DNA from: Sphagnum compactum
Taxonomy: Eukaryota > Bryophyta > Sphagnopsida > Sphagnales
Reading direction: 5' to 3'
Assembly: GCA_965153455.1 (NCBI GenBank)
Contig: OZ234495.1
Span: 16,736,875-16,800,874 of the forward strand
DNA length: 64,000 bases
The notes under the pieces are model-generated. The model did no database searches. It had not been told where the DNA came from and saw only the letters and a program-made list of their open reading frames with translations. The position numbers were made by a program, and so were the translations under genes. Below are positions 53,950-64,000 of this stretch, piece by piece. Position 1 is the stretch's first letter. Each line of letters opens with the position of its first letter.

Positions 53950-56900
53950 TGTGTGGGGGCACCTCACCCCAAACTTGTCACAGTGGAAGGAAGGAAGCCA
54001 CGATTTTTATCTATGGCTACGGGTCAACAGGGGTGTTGCCCCTGACTTGTATGTCTCCGTGGTGTATGCTGTCTCTGTTGGCTCCAAACACGAGAACAAA
54101 TCCTTGTTCCAAAACCTGGCAGTGGATATTGTTGAAGTTCAAACTCTAGGGGGCATAATATTATTGGGAGGGGATTTTAATGCGCGAACTGTAACGTTAC
54201 CAGATACCATCGACACTAGCGACCATTGTGAACTGTTACATGCGCATGAGCTCGTTCAGACTGAACAACCAAGTGCTATGGCTAAGCGACAGAACCGCGA
54301 CGCCAATGTTGGCGGCTGGGGCTGTGAGCTCTTGGACCTATGTTGTGACGCTGGGTTGCTCATCCTCAACGGTTGGACATCTGGCGACGAATCAGGGGAG
54401 TTCACTTGCTTGGCAAATGGGGGGCGTAACATTGTCGATTATATTGTTGGCTCACCTACAATTTGGCAAACTGCTACACACCTCGAGCTGATAATAGACG
54501 ACACCCGCTATTGCGCGATGGGGAGAGACTCTGACCACAGGCCGTTACGCCTACGGTTGATCATCGATTGTAGCTTTGTTGAGCCACAACATATAGTTGT
54601 AACAAAAAAATTCTTACCTAAGTTCAAATATGATAAATCAAAAGCTGAAAAGTTTCAGCTTGCCTTAGCAGCGAATCTTGGAAACCAATGAGTTGCTGAC
54701 GTAATCGGGCATTTGGGGGCAGACGAGTTAGCTGACCTATTGCAGTAGTGTGTGGGTGCTGCAATAGAGTCTACTTTTGGCAATAAGCCTTCGGGAGGAA
54801 ATTACAGAGCGCGACATTGCCATAAACCCTAGTTTGATGCTGACTGTCGTATAGCGAAGCGGGAGCTGAGGCTCTGGCTGAAAGCCAACCCCGATTCGCA
54901 CACCGTTAAACATCAGGCAAGTAAACTCAAAAATTTATTAAAAAAGAAAAGAATTTTCTAAGAAACTGCAAGAGCTCAACATATGTGTACACTTGCCAAG
55001 GTGGATGCATTCTCGTTCTGGAAAAAGTACCAGCCAAGGGCACCCGTTGTGGATAAAATCAGTGCAGCTACGTTTTTGGAAGGCTTCTGCGGGCTAGTTG
55101 GCTAGTTTCCACCACCCATACGGCTGCGAATTGATCACTCGGCCTAGGTGACAGAATCTCCACCTAGCCACACCTTGACACAGATATCACACTTGCTGAG
55201 CTACTTCAGGCGTTGAAGAAGCTACAAAGGAATAAGGCTGTTGGTTTGGATGGTATGAAAGCTGAGTTCATTTTGGATGCGGGAGAGCTGCTACACATGC
55301 CACTATTGACAACGTTCAACTGCTTTATGGCGGAAGGCTTTCCAAAAGCCCTTTCCACTGGGGTGGTCCACGCGCTCTTTAAAAGGGGCGATGCCTCCAA
55401 ATTTGACAACTACAGGGGGGATAATTGTTGGGCCTATCCTAGCAAAGCTGTTTGCTATGATCCTTGACAAAAGGCTGAGCGAGTGGGCTGAACAACATGG
55501 GTAGCGTGCGAAGGGTCAAGCTGGGTTTCGCAAATATTACCACACTACTGACCAACTCTTCATACTGCGAACTTTTGATAGAACAAAACAAGGAAAAAAA
55601 AAGCCACTCTATTGTTGCTTTGTGGACTTTAAAAAGACATTTGATATTGTGCCGCGTGAAGTGCTCTGGGAGATGTTGGCTAGCCTCGGGGTGGAGGGAC
55701 GCTTCTTGCGATGCCTATAGGCGATGTATACCAAGGATACCGTATGCATCAACCACCTAAGCGAAGTTGTCACCTCTAGCTTCAGGTGCCAACAAGGTGT
55801 GAAACAAGGTTGCCCTCTCAACCCCCTATTGTTTGAGTTATATTTGGATGTCCTGGAGGGGTGCTTGGACGATAGAGATTGCGATGCACTGACCCTAGCA
55901 AATGTGCACGTATGGTTGTTACTTTTTGCAGATGACCTTGCTTTGACGTCGGAGTCAGAGGTGGGACTGCAGCACCAATTAAACGCGCTCCAGTAGTTCT
56001 CTGCTGAACGTGGACTTACAGTGAATGTGAAAAAAACAAAAGTCATGGTTTTCAACTTTGCTGACCCATGCCAAGAGTTTGTGTTTGAAGGTGATGCTAT
56101 TGAGTGTGTGCAGACCTTCAAATACCTGGGGATCCTGCTCGAGACCACCCCGAACCTGGACAGTGCAGTGGAACATTTAGCAGCTGCCAATAGGCGCTCG
56201 CTGTTCACATTGAACTGCCGTTGTGCGGAGCTACGTATTATGGACGTCCAATTGCGTTGTGACCTCTTCAACACGTTGGTGTGTTCCACAGCAAGTTATG
56301 CCTGTGAGGTTTGGGTGGATTCCAAGAAAATAGAGGATATTGAAGTAGTGTACCGAAGGTTCTTTAAGTCCTTGTTCGGGGTGCGAAAAACAATTAGCAC
56401 GTCCATCGTGTTGGCAGAATTTGGCAAATTCCCCTTTGAACATTTTGCATGGGGACAAGCGCTATTGTACTATAACCGTGTGAGCACGGTCACTAAAGAC
56501 CGCATCTTGGGCAAGGCATGGGAAGCCCAACTCGCTATGTTTGCTGCAGGAAAGAACTGTTGGGCTAGATCCGTGAAAAAATGGCTACTCAAGAATCAGC
56601 CCCAGGAGGTGGCAGGATTTTTGCCTCCAATTCAATCGTCGTTGGAAACGACGCCTAAACCTGCAATGACCTGTGTGCTCCAGGCGAGGACTGCTCAATC
56701 GCTAGGAACGGCTCTTGACACAACGCACATACACCCGACCCGTCTAGCAGGGGTGAGAGGCTAGGCGGAGAGCCAAATACTTTGGTGCAATGCGCACAAC
56801 GTATGGGTGGGAGTTCAGATGGCTCAGCTGGCCGTGTTACAACTAGTGCAACCGGTTGGTGCTAGATCTACGACAAGAGGCCCGATCAACCAAGAGGCTG

Positions 56901-57435
56901 GGGCCCCACCTCCTCCAGGTCTTCCCCACACAATATTGAGTGTTAAAAGGGTGAAGGATAATATGCGTTTGGCATACATTGAAAATCTTTTTACCAACCG
57001 CGAGATTGGGACCAGCGTGCAGACAAGATACTTGCGCTTCAAGGGTATGTTGTACGAGAGCGAAAGTTATTTGTGTGACATTAGCTGCCTTCAGCTACGG
57101 AAAGCTTTGGCCCGGTTTTGATGTGGTAACACACAGCTTGAGGTAGTGCTAGGTGCGTGGAAGGGCGTGCCATACGTAGAGAGGCTTTGTTGAGGCTACG
57201 ATTTGGGGAAGGTTGAGGATGAAAAGCATTTGCTTCTTGTTTGTCCAAATACACAGAAAGTTAGGGAACGCTTTTGTTCGACCCTGCCCCTCACCCACAC
57301 TAGCACTCTTGCTGAGCTCATGCAGACTACAAACACGGTCGCCCTGGCCAAGTTTGTGGCATGCTGGCAGTACCAAAGGACAATCTGTCCTCCATGATCT
57401 ACCTTTCGTCTAATGGACTCTCTAGTCCCAAACGG
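53950..57435 (+). mobile_element. LINE (non-LTR) retrotransposon relic, 5'-truncated ORF2
   Basis: Endonuclease part at about 53950-54580 has LLGGDFNAR and SDHRPLRLRL. Reverse transcriptase part at about 55170-56000 has LKKLQRNKAVGLDG, QGVKQGCPLNPLLF and FADDLAL (the catalytic box, Phe in place of Tyr). A thumb region follows with FKYLGILL, and the C-terminal end at about 57200-57250 has KVEDEKHLLLVCP. The copy is dead: in-frame stops lie at 54689, 54746, 54830, 54959, 55103, 55145, 55502, 55718, 55994, 56762, 57119 and 57191, and frameshifts occur between about 55145 and 55210 and near 55420. It starts inside the endonuclease, as 5'-truncated LINE copies do. Its GC content is well above that of the flanks. 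Confidence 0.94.
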
Positions 57436-57447
57436 ACGTAAAATTGT

Positions 57448-59186
57448 AAACAGTAAACAAATTACAAGTTTTTTACATTTGATATGAAAGATAATTTAAA
57501 CTTTTATTTATTCTCAACTTGCATCCACAACTTAAATGAAAATAAATTAAAATTTATACATGGGACCATAACAAAAGGATAAATTTTTAATTTTCTACAC
57601 ACAAACCATCAAAAATTTGCATGTGACCATTAAAACAATTTATTATTATTTTTTTCTTACATGCAATCATGTCATTTTTACATGTGACTATAAATAAAAT
57701 AATAAATATTTTCATTTTTCATTAAATTTTTAATGAACTAACTTATATTATATTAAAATAAAAAAGAAAAATACCACAATAATTTAAAAGAAATTTTTGT
57801 CAAAATCAATCATGCATCTACTTTGATTGAAAATTTGATACATTTGACACCAACGTGAAGGCAAATGCAAAGTTGCCACATCATGTATGTTTGATCAACC
57901 CTGGAAATCAATCCTTAGTATGTGATCCTAAAACAAGTAATATTGTTTGGAACAAGAAAATCACATGTACATAATTCAATACCAATCTTTGCATATAATA
58001 ATAATTTGTCAAATATGTACCACTTGTTTATAATTCAAGAGTCAATACAGTAATTTACACTCATTGAGATCAATCCATGTAAAGGATACATGATGATACA
58101 TTAAATATACTTCTTATAAGATGGACATGCATTGAGCTTGTTACTAATGCAACATTGACATGCATACTCTAGAACAATACCAAACAAAGGAGTAATGTGA
58201 ACATGTGTAGTGTGGTCTACTTTCTCACACATGTTTGCACAAGCTCTAAAAGTTTGTGATGTCAATTCCTTGTCTTCTTTTAATTATCATCTAATCTATT
58301 AAGGAAGGTAGTTTCTTTGTTGGCCTTGTCTACCAAGGCAAGTATATTGTGTTTAGATTCATTATAGAATTTAGTAGCTTAAGGTGTTTTGGCCGGTACA
58401 TAATATGTCTATTTTGATATGAGGATTTTTGAAAGATGATATTTTGGCTTGTGTTGTTGAAACTTGAGATTAGTTACAAAGTTATAGTATCTTGAAGGAT
58501 TTTGGTTTCTTTTAGAGGATTTTTTGAAGATTATATTTTTGCATGGTGAAATATATTTGAGTTTCCATAATTCTTCTTTTGCCTTAATATACTTTTAAAA
58601 AGTAAATGGCAAGGCCCCAATGCGACGTACCCCTTGCTTCGTTCATTTGTTTGTTTCTTTGTCACATTGACATCTCCCAAAAATCAAATGGCCTCCATGC
58701 ACACACTCTTGGTAGTGTTGGAAAGCCCTCAATGCATTAGGGGTGCACCGAGAGGAGAGGATTCCATAATGTTTCAACTGACAATCGAGAAGTTATTGAG
58801 TATTGAACAATTTTGACGTTGAAAAATCAATAAAATCCAAACTCAAAATTAAGGGAAATTGGGTCATATTTTTGGTATTGTTGGAAAGCTCTCAATGAGT
58901 TGGGTTTTAGGGAGACAAGTTGGTAAATTTTAGACCTAATGAAGTGACATGAGGTAATTGAATTTTGAGCAAGTTATATCATTGGAAATTCAACTAAATT
59001 ATAAGAAACTAGTTTTGGAAGGCGAAATTAGTTGGGTAGGGTAAAATGAGTTCATAGGGTTTAGGGTTTAAGGGCCAAGGGCACACTAGGGCCAAGGGCA
59101 AGGCCACAATAGTACCTTTTACACTATTTGTGACAAAAGTTATCTTACATGCCCAATGGATCATAAATCCAATAAATCCAATAAAT
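57448..59186. other. AT-rich intergenic DNA with a telomere-like motif near its end
   Basis: No coding region recognised. GGGTTTAGGGTTTAAGG at about 59057-59073 is a double telo-box-like motif about 340 bp upstream of the WBP2-like start codon. AAATCC repeats (about 59164-59188) lead into the G-boxes. Confidence 0.4.
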
Positions 59187-59223
59187 CCACGTGGCACAGT
59201 CCACCTGGGAAGTTTCCACGTGG
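59187..59223 (+). promoter_or_regulatory. Pair of G-box/ABRE-type elements (CCACGTGG)
   Basis: Two identical 8-bp palindromes CCACGTGG lie at 59187-59194 and 59216-59223, 29 bp apart start to start and 178-214 bp upstream of the WBP2-like ATG. CACGTG is the binding core for plant bHLH and bZIP factors, and the flanks also satisfy ACGTGG. A light- or ABA-linked input is possible; this is inferred from sequence only. A (GA)n tract follows at about 59247-59266 in the presumed leader. Confidence 0.6.
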
Positions 59224-59400
59224 ATCATCTCTGCAACCATTGTGTGCGAGAGAGAGAGAGAGAGAGGATTTCAATCGGAAGGGAGAATGAAATTTCAATG
59301 GAAAGAGAGAGTGAGAGAACTTTGAATCAAAATTTTATTCTTTAGAGAGGAAATTTGGCTGCTTTTCAATTTTTCTGTTTTGGCATTGGTGTGGGGAAAG

Positions 59401-59516
59401 ATGGCGGTGAATCCACAGATGTATGGGAATGGGACGCCGGTGCCGTTCGTGGACGAAGTGTTCTTGCTGCGCCGAGAACCAGTCGAGTTCCAAGTTGACA
59501 AAGTCCCCGGGTAACT

Positions 59517-59559
<43 letters not shown>

Positions 59560-61382
59560 CGATCATCATAACTATCAAGTAAATATGTTCTTTGTGGATT
59601 TCCCTTTTTTTTATAATGTTTTTGCGGAAAATTTCGACATAGGTTTACTGGTTCTTCAATACGCTGAGCTTTTCTGCGCACCCAATTGAGTCAGTCTGTA
59701 GAATTTTGCGGCTACTTTCATCGCAATATGTACCAGGAAGATCTGTTTCAATAATTAGGGTTTAGGAGGATCTCTTTCAAGAATTAGGGTTTAGGATCTG
59801 GTTAATGTGAGTAATGGATGGAACGGTTCATGATGGTTTCATCGTTCGTGGTTCAGCAAATAAACTATTTGGTCGTTTGAAATTTTGAAGCTAAAAAAAC
59901 TATGACAATTTGTGTCAATTACTATTGTGTTGTTATTCACACATTGCACTGGGCCTCTTGTGGACTCAAGGGCGAAGGAAGACAACAAAATTCAATTTTT
60001 GGAACTATATATAGAGAGAGAGTTCTGGAAGGAGGTTGATGAATTTGCAGATATCTGGCAAGCTGCAAAAATTGTCATTGTTCCAAGAAACCCTAGTTCT
60101 CATTTGAAGGAGGAGAATTTTTTTAGGGTCTTTGTGTCATGTGACAATGGTCATAAGAAGAAAGAGTATTCACATTGTCAGCAATGATGGGCCGAATTGT
60201 GTTTCCATGTGGTGTAGTGCTCCTGGAGGCAAGCTGTCTGGGAAAGGAACAATTTACATGTCTACATGTCGGATTGTGCTTGTTTTGAGCCATTCTGTTG
60301 GGGACATTTTTGCCTTCGATATGCCTCTGGTACTGCATCCTTCATAACTGGATTTGAGTAATTCAGTTAGGCACCCCTGGGTGGAGGGGCGCAGTTGCAA
60401 AACCTAGTAGTCTCTGTCAAGTAGGAAATTCTACCCATTTTTGTTTGCTGGCTGATGTATCACAATTACAGTAAGAAAGAATGGTTTTCTGTTTGTCAAA
60501 GTCTGTCTGAGGAGATAAGCCCATTTCCATGACTGTGCAGTTGTTCATACATGAGGAGAGTTTCAACCAGCCCATCTTTCTCTGCAACAATCTGTCTGGC
60601 AAAGTTCATCCAGTAAGTGATGCTTCCTCTGGATTCTTGAACAGGCAATACAAGCCATTATACTTCATTGCCATGTAGTCTGTTTATTGCTGGAAGTATG
60701 AGTGATAACTTAGGGTGGTTTCATATAAGGGTCCAAACGAGCTCTGAAGTGTGTAGGAGCTTCTTGTCTTGGTTTTGAGGTGCTACTAGTGTTATGGGTT
60801 CAGGTGATACCAGAGGGGACAAGTAGTGCAATGTATGCACCATATCCTTTCAAAATCATGTTCATAGAGGGTGGTGTGGGCACTTTTATTCCCCTGTTCA
60901 TGAGCTTGATAAAATCTGTGAGGGCAGCTGAACGGCAATCACAGGCAACACAACCATCTGCACCACCTCTTGATCCATTACCCACAGCTCAGCCTCCTAT
61001 TGATGATTTGATGCAGCATGCGTAAGTGCTCTTTCCTCTTTCTATGCAAATGCACATATTTATCTTCTTCCCATGGGCTCAGTGGCTATACAACTGATCA
61101 AGAGCCTCATGATGGAGTAAGTTTCTGCATAGAATGACCACTGCACCACTATTGATTTTCTCATGTTAGGTGTTGAATAAACAGTTTGGGCGCTGAAGGA
61201 TAAGAGATCTACATGCCTGAATTTTCCCAGCAACCAATGGTAATATCTGAAATGTATAGTTCACATCCAGTGCAACTGGAGGCACAGATGCTTCTCATTG
61301 AAATTAAGCTTGTAATGCATGCAGGTATATTGATCCACATGATCCCACCAAGCTATATTTGCAGCAGCCCATGGTGTTGTAG
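59401..61382 (+). CDS. WBP2-like GRAM-domain protein, complete, 5 exons
   Basis: Exons: 59401-59510, 60218-60329, 60541-60612, 60804-61021, 61325-61382. Every intron is GT..AG, the phases join cleanly and the sum is 570 nt (189 residues plus TAG). The protein begins MAVNPQMYGNG, continues FLLRREPVEFQVDKVPG, then a GRAM-like core with GKGTIYMSTCRIVLVL and AFDMPL (residues about 45-74), FNQPIFLCNN (about 82-91), MFIEGGVGTFIPLF, and ends in PIDDLMQHAYIDPHDPTKLYLQQP. It closely resembles the small plant WW-domain-binding-protein-2-like family (Arabidopsis At5g11680 type). Family members are small cytosolic or membrane-associated proteins of poorly known function. No PPxY motif is seen, unlike animal WBP2. 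It stops three residues after LYLQQP, slightly shorter than I expect for the family, so a further 3' exon by alternative splicing is possible. Confidence 0.9.
59741..59797 (+). repeat. Two-copy ~29-bp repeat with telo-box in intron 1 of the WBP2-like gene
   Basis: Units start at 59741 and 59770. Each carries ATCT(G/C)TTTCAA, then AATTAGGGTTTAGGA. The AGGGTTTA core resembles the plant telo-box, found in promoters and first introns of many housekeeping genes. A (CT)n tract lies earlier in the same intron (about 59521-59557). Confidence 0.6.
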
Positions 61383-62030
61383 CCTACTCTACGACGCTGC
61401 AACTACAGCAATCGCATTGCAGAAGAGGGACAAGTGTAGGTCTATGACAGGATGAGGATGGAATGCCTTCCTTTGTGAGCACTTAACTTGAATCACTTTT
61501 GTAAATTTCCTTCACATTTCATTTCTTGTACAATGGTTTCAGATAGCTTTCTTTCAAATCCAGCATTCTCTTAATAAGTGTGGAGGATAAAAAGATTGGA
61601 CATCTACTTGATTGCCAGTGGTCATTCAGATGAGTATAAAGAAGCCGTCAATTATCCTTTTATGAATAAATAAGTAGGATTAGTCCCAGGCTATTGACAG
61701 ATAAGGACAGCCTTGTGTCAACGTCCTTATCTCTCAACAGCTCCCCATCTTAAGAAGCTAAATAGCTGGTATTGGGTGACACGAAGATCTCTGCTGGACA
61801 AATTTCACAGGAGTGTACAGCAGCGGAGTGATTTGACCATTGATACACCTACCTTCTGATTGCAAGGAATATGTTGAAAAATACTCAAGGCTCTTAAGCC
61901 GCCTCTAGTTTTGTGTGCAAAACACAACCATTCTTTTGGCAGTAAAAGATTTGGACAACCTGCTAGAAGCAGGGGAAGCAGGACTCTTCATGGCCTAAAT
62001 ATCTAATAATGCTGTGTGTTTGTAGTGTCT
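61383..62030. terminator. Shared 3' region between convergent genes
   Basis: The WBP2-like gene (plus) and the second TRM-like gene (minus) converge here with 648 bp between their stop codons. An AATAAA with flanking AATAAATAAG lies at about 61664-61674 on the plus strand and could serve as a polyadenylation signal for the WBP2-like transcript. No clear signal for the minus-strand gene was picked out. Confidence 0.4.
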
Positions 62031-64000
62031 TCAAGCATGTGTTTCTCTAATGAAAGTGTTAGAGTATGAAGAAATGAGGTTTTGAACTACCTCTTCAATC
62101 AAGTCATTGAAGATGGCATGCTCTATGTCTACCCTGATGCTGTCAATGTCTAGATGCAAAGATGACCACATCTGGGAGTTTGTCACATCTCGAGCCACCA
62201 ACATCTCAACATAGTCATCATGCAGATCCTTATGCTGCAGATTAAATGTCTGGTTGTAGAGTTCAAGCCAAATCTCTTTGGCAATTTTCTTCCCAATGGA
62301 AGGTGAACTTGATTTCAAGGCCAGAAAAGGATGCAGATTGTGGTCAGCATCCAATTTTCTGAACAGAATTTCATTGATTGCATTGAATAACACCCATCTG
62401 TTGGAGGATTCCCTCTTGCTGCTGGGGTAACAAGCTTCAAGCCTCTCAAATATACTCTTTCTCAGTGGGCATGCCAGAGAATGCCACCTGCTCACAATTG
62501 ATGCAGTGTTGTCTGTAACACCTGAGGAATGTAACATGTCATACATGTAGGTCAGGTCATCTTTCCAGCCCATGTTGCAGAGTGTTTTCCTAAAGCTTGG
62601 CCTCTGACATACTTCTGGGGATGTTGGCAGAAAGTTATCAATCATGTGGGACTTGGTGGTGGTCTCTTGAGATCTGTTGTTCAAGCTCTCTCTTGGGGAA
62701 GCATCTGAAGAGGTTGAACCATTGACCCTTGGTGGTATTGCCGTGGCTGAAAAAGCTTCTGCAAACTTGAGGTCCCTCAGTGGAAGGGCATTCTTCACTA
62801 GGGCAGCTCTAGGCCTATCACTTCCATCCACCTTCAAAAAATGCAGCTGATTCCGCAACCCTGCATAGACCCATTAGAATTTGCAAATATCAGTTTGGCA
62901 AAGGACAAAACAAACAATGATACTTAATAGATGCACAGGTTTTCATCTCAACTTTTGCACAGAAACCATGCAAGTAAAACATAAGTTGATTTAATGGCCA
63001 GTTATTGACCTTGGAGGTCATTGGTGATTTCCTTTGACTCAAGAGCACCAAGACTCTCTTCCTTGAATGGTGATTCCAGAACAGAGATAGGGCTTGGTTG
63101 TTCATTTTTGTCAAATGTGAAGTCAGCTCCTTCAACATCCATTGACATCAACCATGGCCTTTCCTGAGTTCTTGATTGCTTCTGGGGCTCAACCTGCAAG
63201 AAGATCAAATCCAGTTTTAGCTCCAACATTGTTGTACACCCCTGAAAGTCTACAATAGCATGTTCTATGTCACAGAACTTCGTCAGTACTTTCCGACTTA
63301 AGCAATTGTGCACAGCATTGACAAATAATGTCAACCCAAAGCAGGCTCACCTGATTTTGTGTACTTGGAATAGCAGCGTGACCACACTGTGCGAGAGCTT
63401 GTGGCATCATTGCCTGGGACAAATCGTCCAGGAAATTTTGCCCACAGATACACACCCCTGCTGCACCTGCACCATTACTTTTGTCCCAGAAAGGGGGCCT
63501 TTGAAAGGGAGCTCTTGTAGCTGAAGCTTTGGCATTGTTGGCTTCCATTGACGAGCTGCAGAACTTATCTTGAGATGATCCTCCATCATCAACATGGTCT
63601 GCATCAAATAAACCAGAGTTGTGCACGACACAGGCTTCTGCAAGTTGAACAATGTCGGGTGCAACAGGAGAGGGATCATGACAAGAGATGCGGTGGTTTT
63701 TTACAGAGCTGCACTCATCAACAATGTTGCAGGTTTTGGTTTTAGCAAGCAAGAGAAGTCCTCTTCTCCCCTCGACTGTCTGTCCCCGTGTGTTCTTGGC
63801 ACTTGCCGCCTTTGGTGACTGCAGTAAAGCTTTCCCACTGATTTTCTGATTGCGTTTTTGCTGTGGTCCTAAAGAACTCATAGGTTTCTTACTTGATCCA
63901 TCACCAGATTGGGTTTCTTGCTTGTGTGCAGAAGACACTAATGCATTAGAGACTGAACAGCACTTTGTAGGCATTGCATCTCTTGGAGAACTCTCTTTTG
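62031..64000 (-). CDS. TRM/LONGIFOLIA-like protein (DUF4378), 3' part, runs off the window
   Basis: Visible exons: 64000(open)-63351, 63193-63010, 62860-62031, with GT..AG borders and matching phases (0, then 1), ending in TGA. The visible 5' part has SSPRDAMPTKC and low-complexity linker sequence. The middle exon carries EQPSPISVLE, the same short motif as in the gene at 58-6092. The last exon carries a DUF4378-type C-terminus with FNAINEILFRKL, GKKIAKEIWLEL and HAIFNDLIEEVV. Members of the family attach to microtubules and recruit TON1/PP2A complexes. The N-terminal motifs and start codon lie beyond position 64000. No disabling change is seen. The last exon begins with the codon split across the intron, so the ATG-less open frame there is not an independent gene. 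Confidence 0.88.

Noticed and set aside
54228-54491. Separate small gene within the LINE
   Set aside because: It is an alternative frame of the endonuclease region.
59295-59681. 128-codon minus-strand frame
   Set aside because: It is the antisense of WBP2-like exon 1 plus a GA/CT microsatellite that reads as repeated Arg-Glu.
63002-63334. Independent 110-codon gene on the minus strand
   Set aside because: Its 3' half is an internal exon of the second TRM-like gene, joined by GT..AG introns; its 5' half is intron sequence.

Overview
The window looks like nuclear DNA of a land plant with a large, repeat-rich genome. Genes are sparse and AT-rich intergenic DNA dominates. Introns have ordinary GT..AG borders, short Arabidopsis-type telomere-like motifs (CCCTAAA) are scattered about, and the genes belong to plant families: TRM/LONGIFOLIA-type DUF4378 proteins, a plant WBP2-like GRAM protein and a plastid-type pyruvate kinase relic. 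The style of the decayed transposons makes me favour a seed-free plant (lycophyte, fern or bryophyte) over an angiosperm, but this is a weak inference.

Layout. (1) 58-6092, minus strand: a complete seven-exon TRM/LONGIFOLIA-like gene of about 1,659 codons. I assembled it from splice sites; its two small 5' exons carry the family's N-terminal motif. (2) 6.1-28 kb: gene-poor AT-rich DNA with degenerate repeats, a three-copy ~245-bp tandem array at 8.9-9.6 kb, a ~120-bp repeat at 21.5 kb and many microsatellites. (3) 29-43 kb: a graveyard of mobile DNA. It holds a pogo/Tigger-type DDE transposase relic, a long-armed foldback MITE with a perfect 8-bp target duplication, a degraded hAT transposase, a possible tRNA-derived SINE and an 819-bp solo LTR with a 5-bp target duplication. 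(4) 47.5-57.4 kb: a 63-bp minisatellite open on both strands, a decayed plastid-type pyruvate kinase pseudogene that still has its introns (minus strand), and a LINE retrotransposon relic full of stop codons (plus strand). (5) 59.2-64 kb: an intact five-exon WBP2-like GRAM gene on the plus strand behind two G-boxes, followed tail-to-tail by the 3' half of a second TRM/LONGIFOLIA-like gene on the minus strand that runs off the window.

The three genes that look functional do not form an operon-like unit. The two TRM-like genes share motif order, intron positions and intron phases, and lie in the same orientation about 56 kb apart. They are probably old tandem paralogues whose spacer has since filled with transposons. 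TRM proteins act on cortical microtubules and cell elongation; the WBP2-like protein is a small cytosolic or membrane-associated GRAM protein. I found no tRNA or rRNA gene, CRISPR array or novel multi-gene system. The most unusual items are the both-strand-open 63-bp minisatellite, the Cys/His-rich 14-residue repeat inside the first TRM protein, and the well-preserved transposon footprints.
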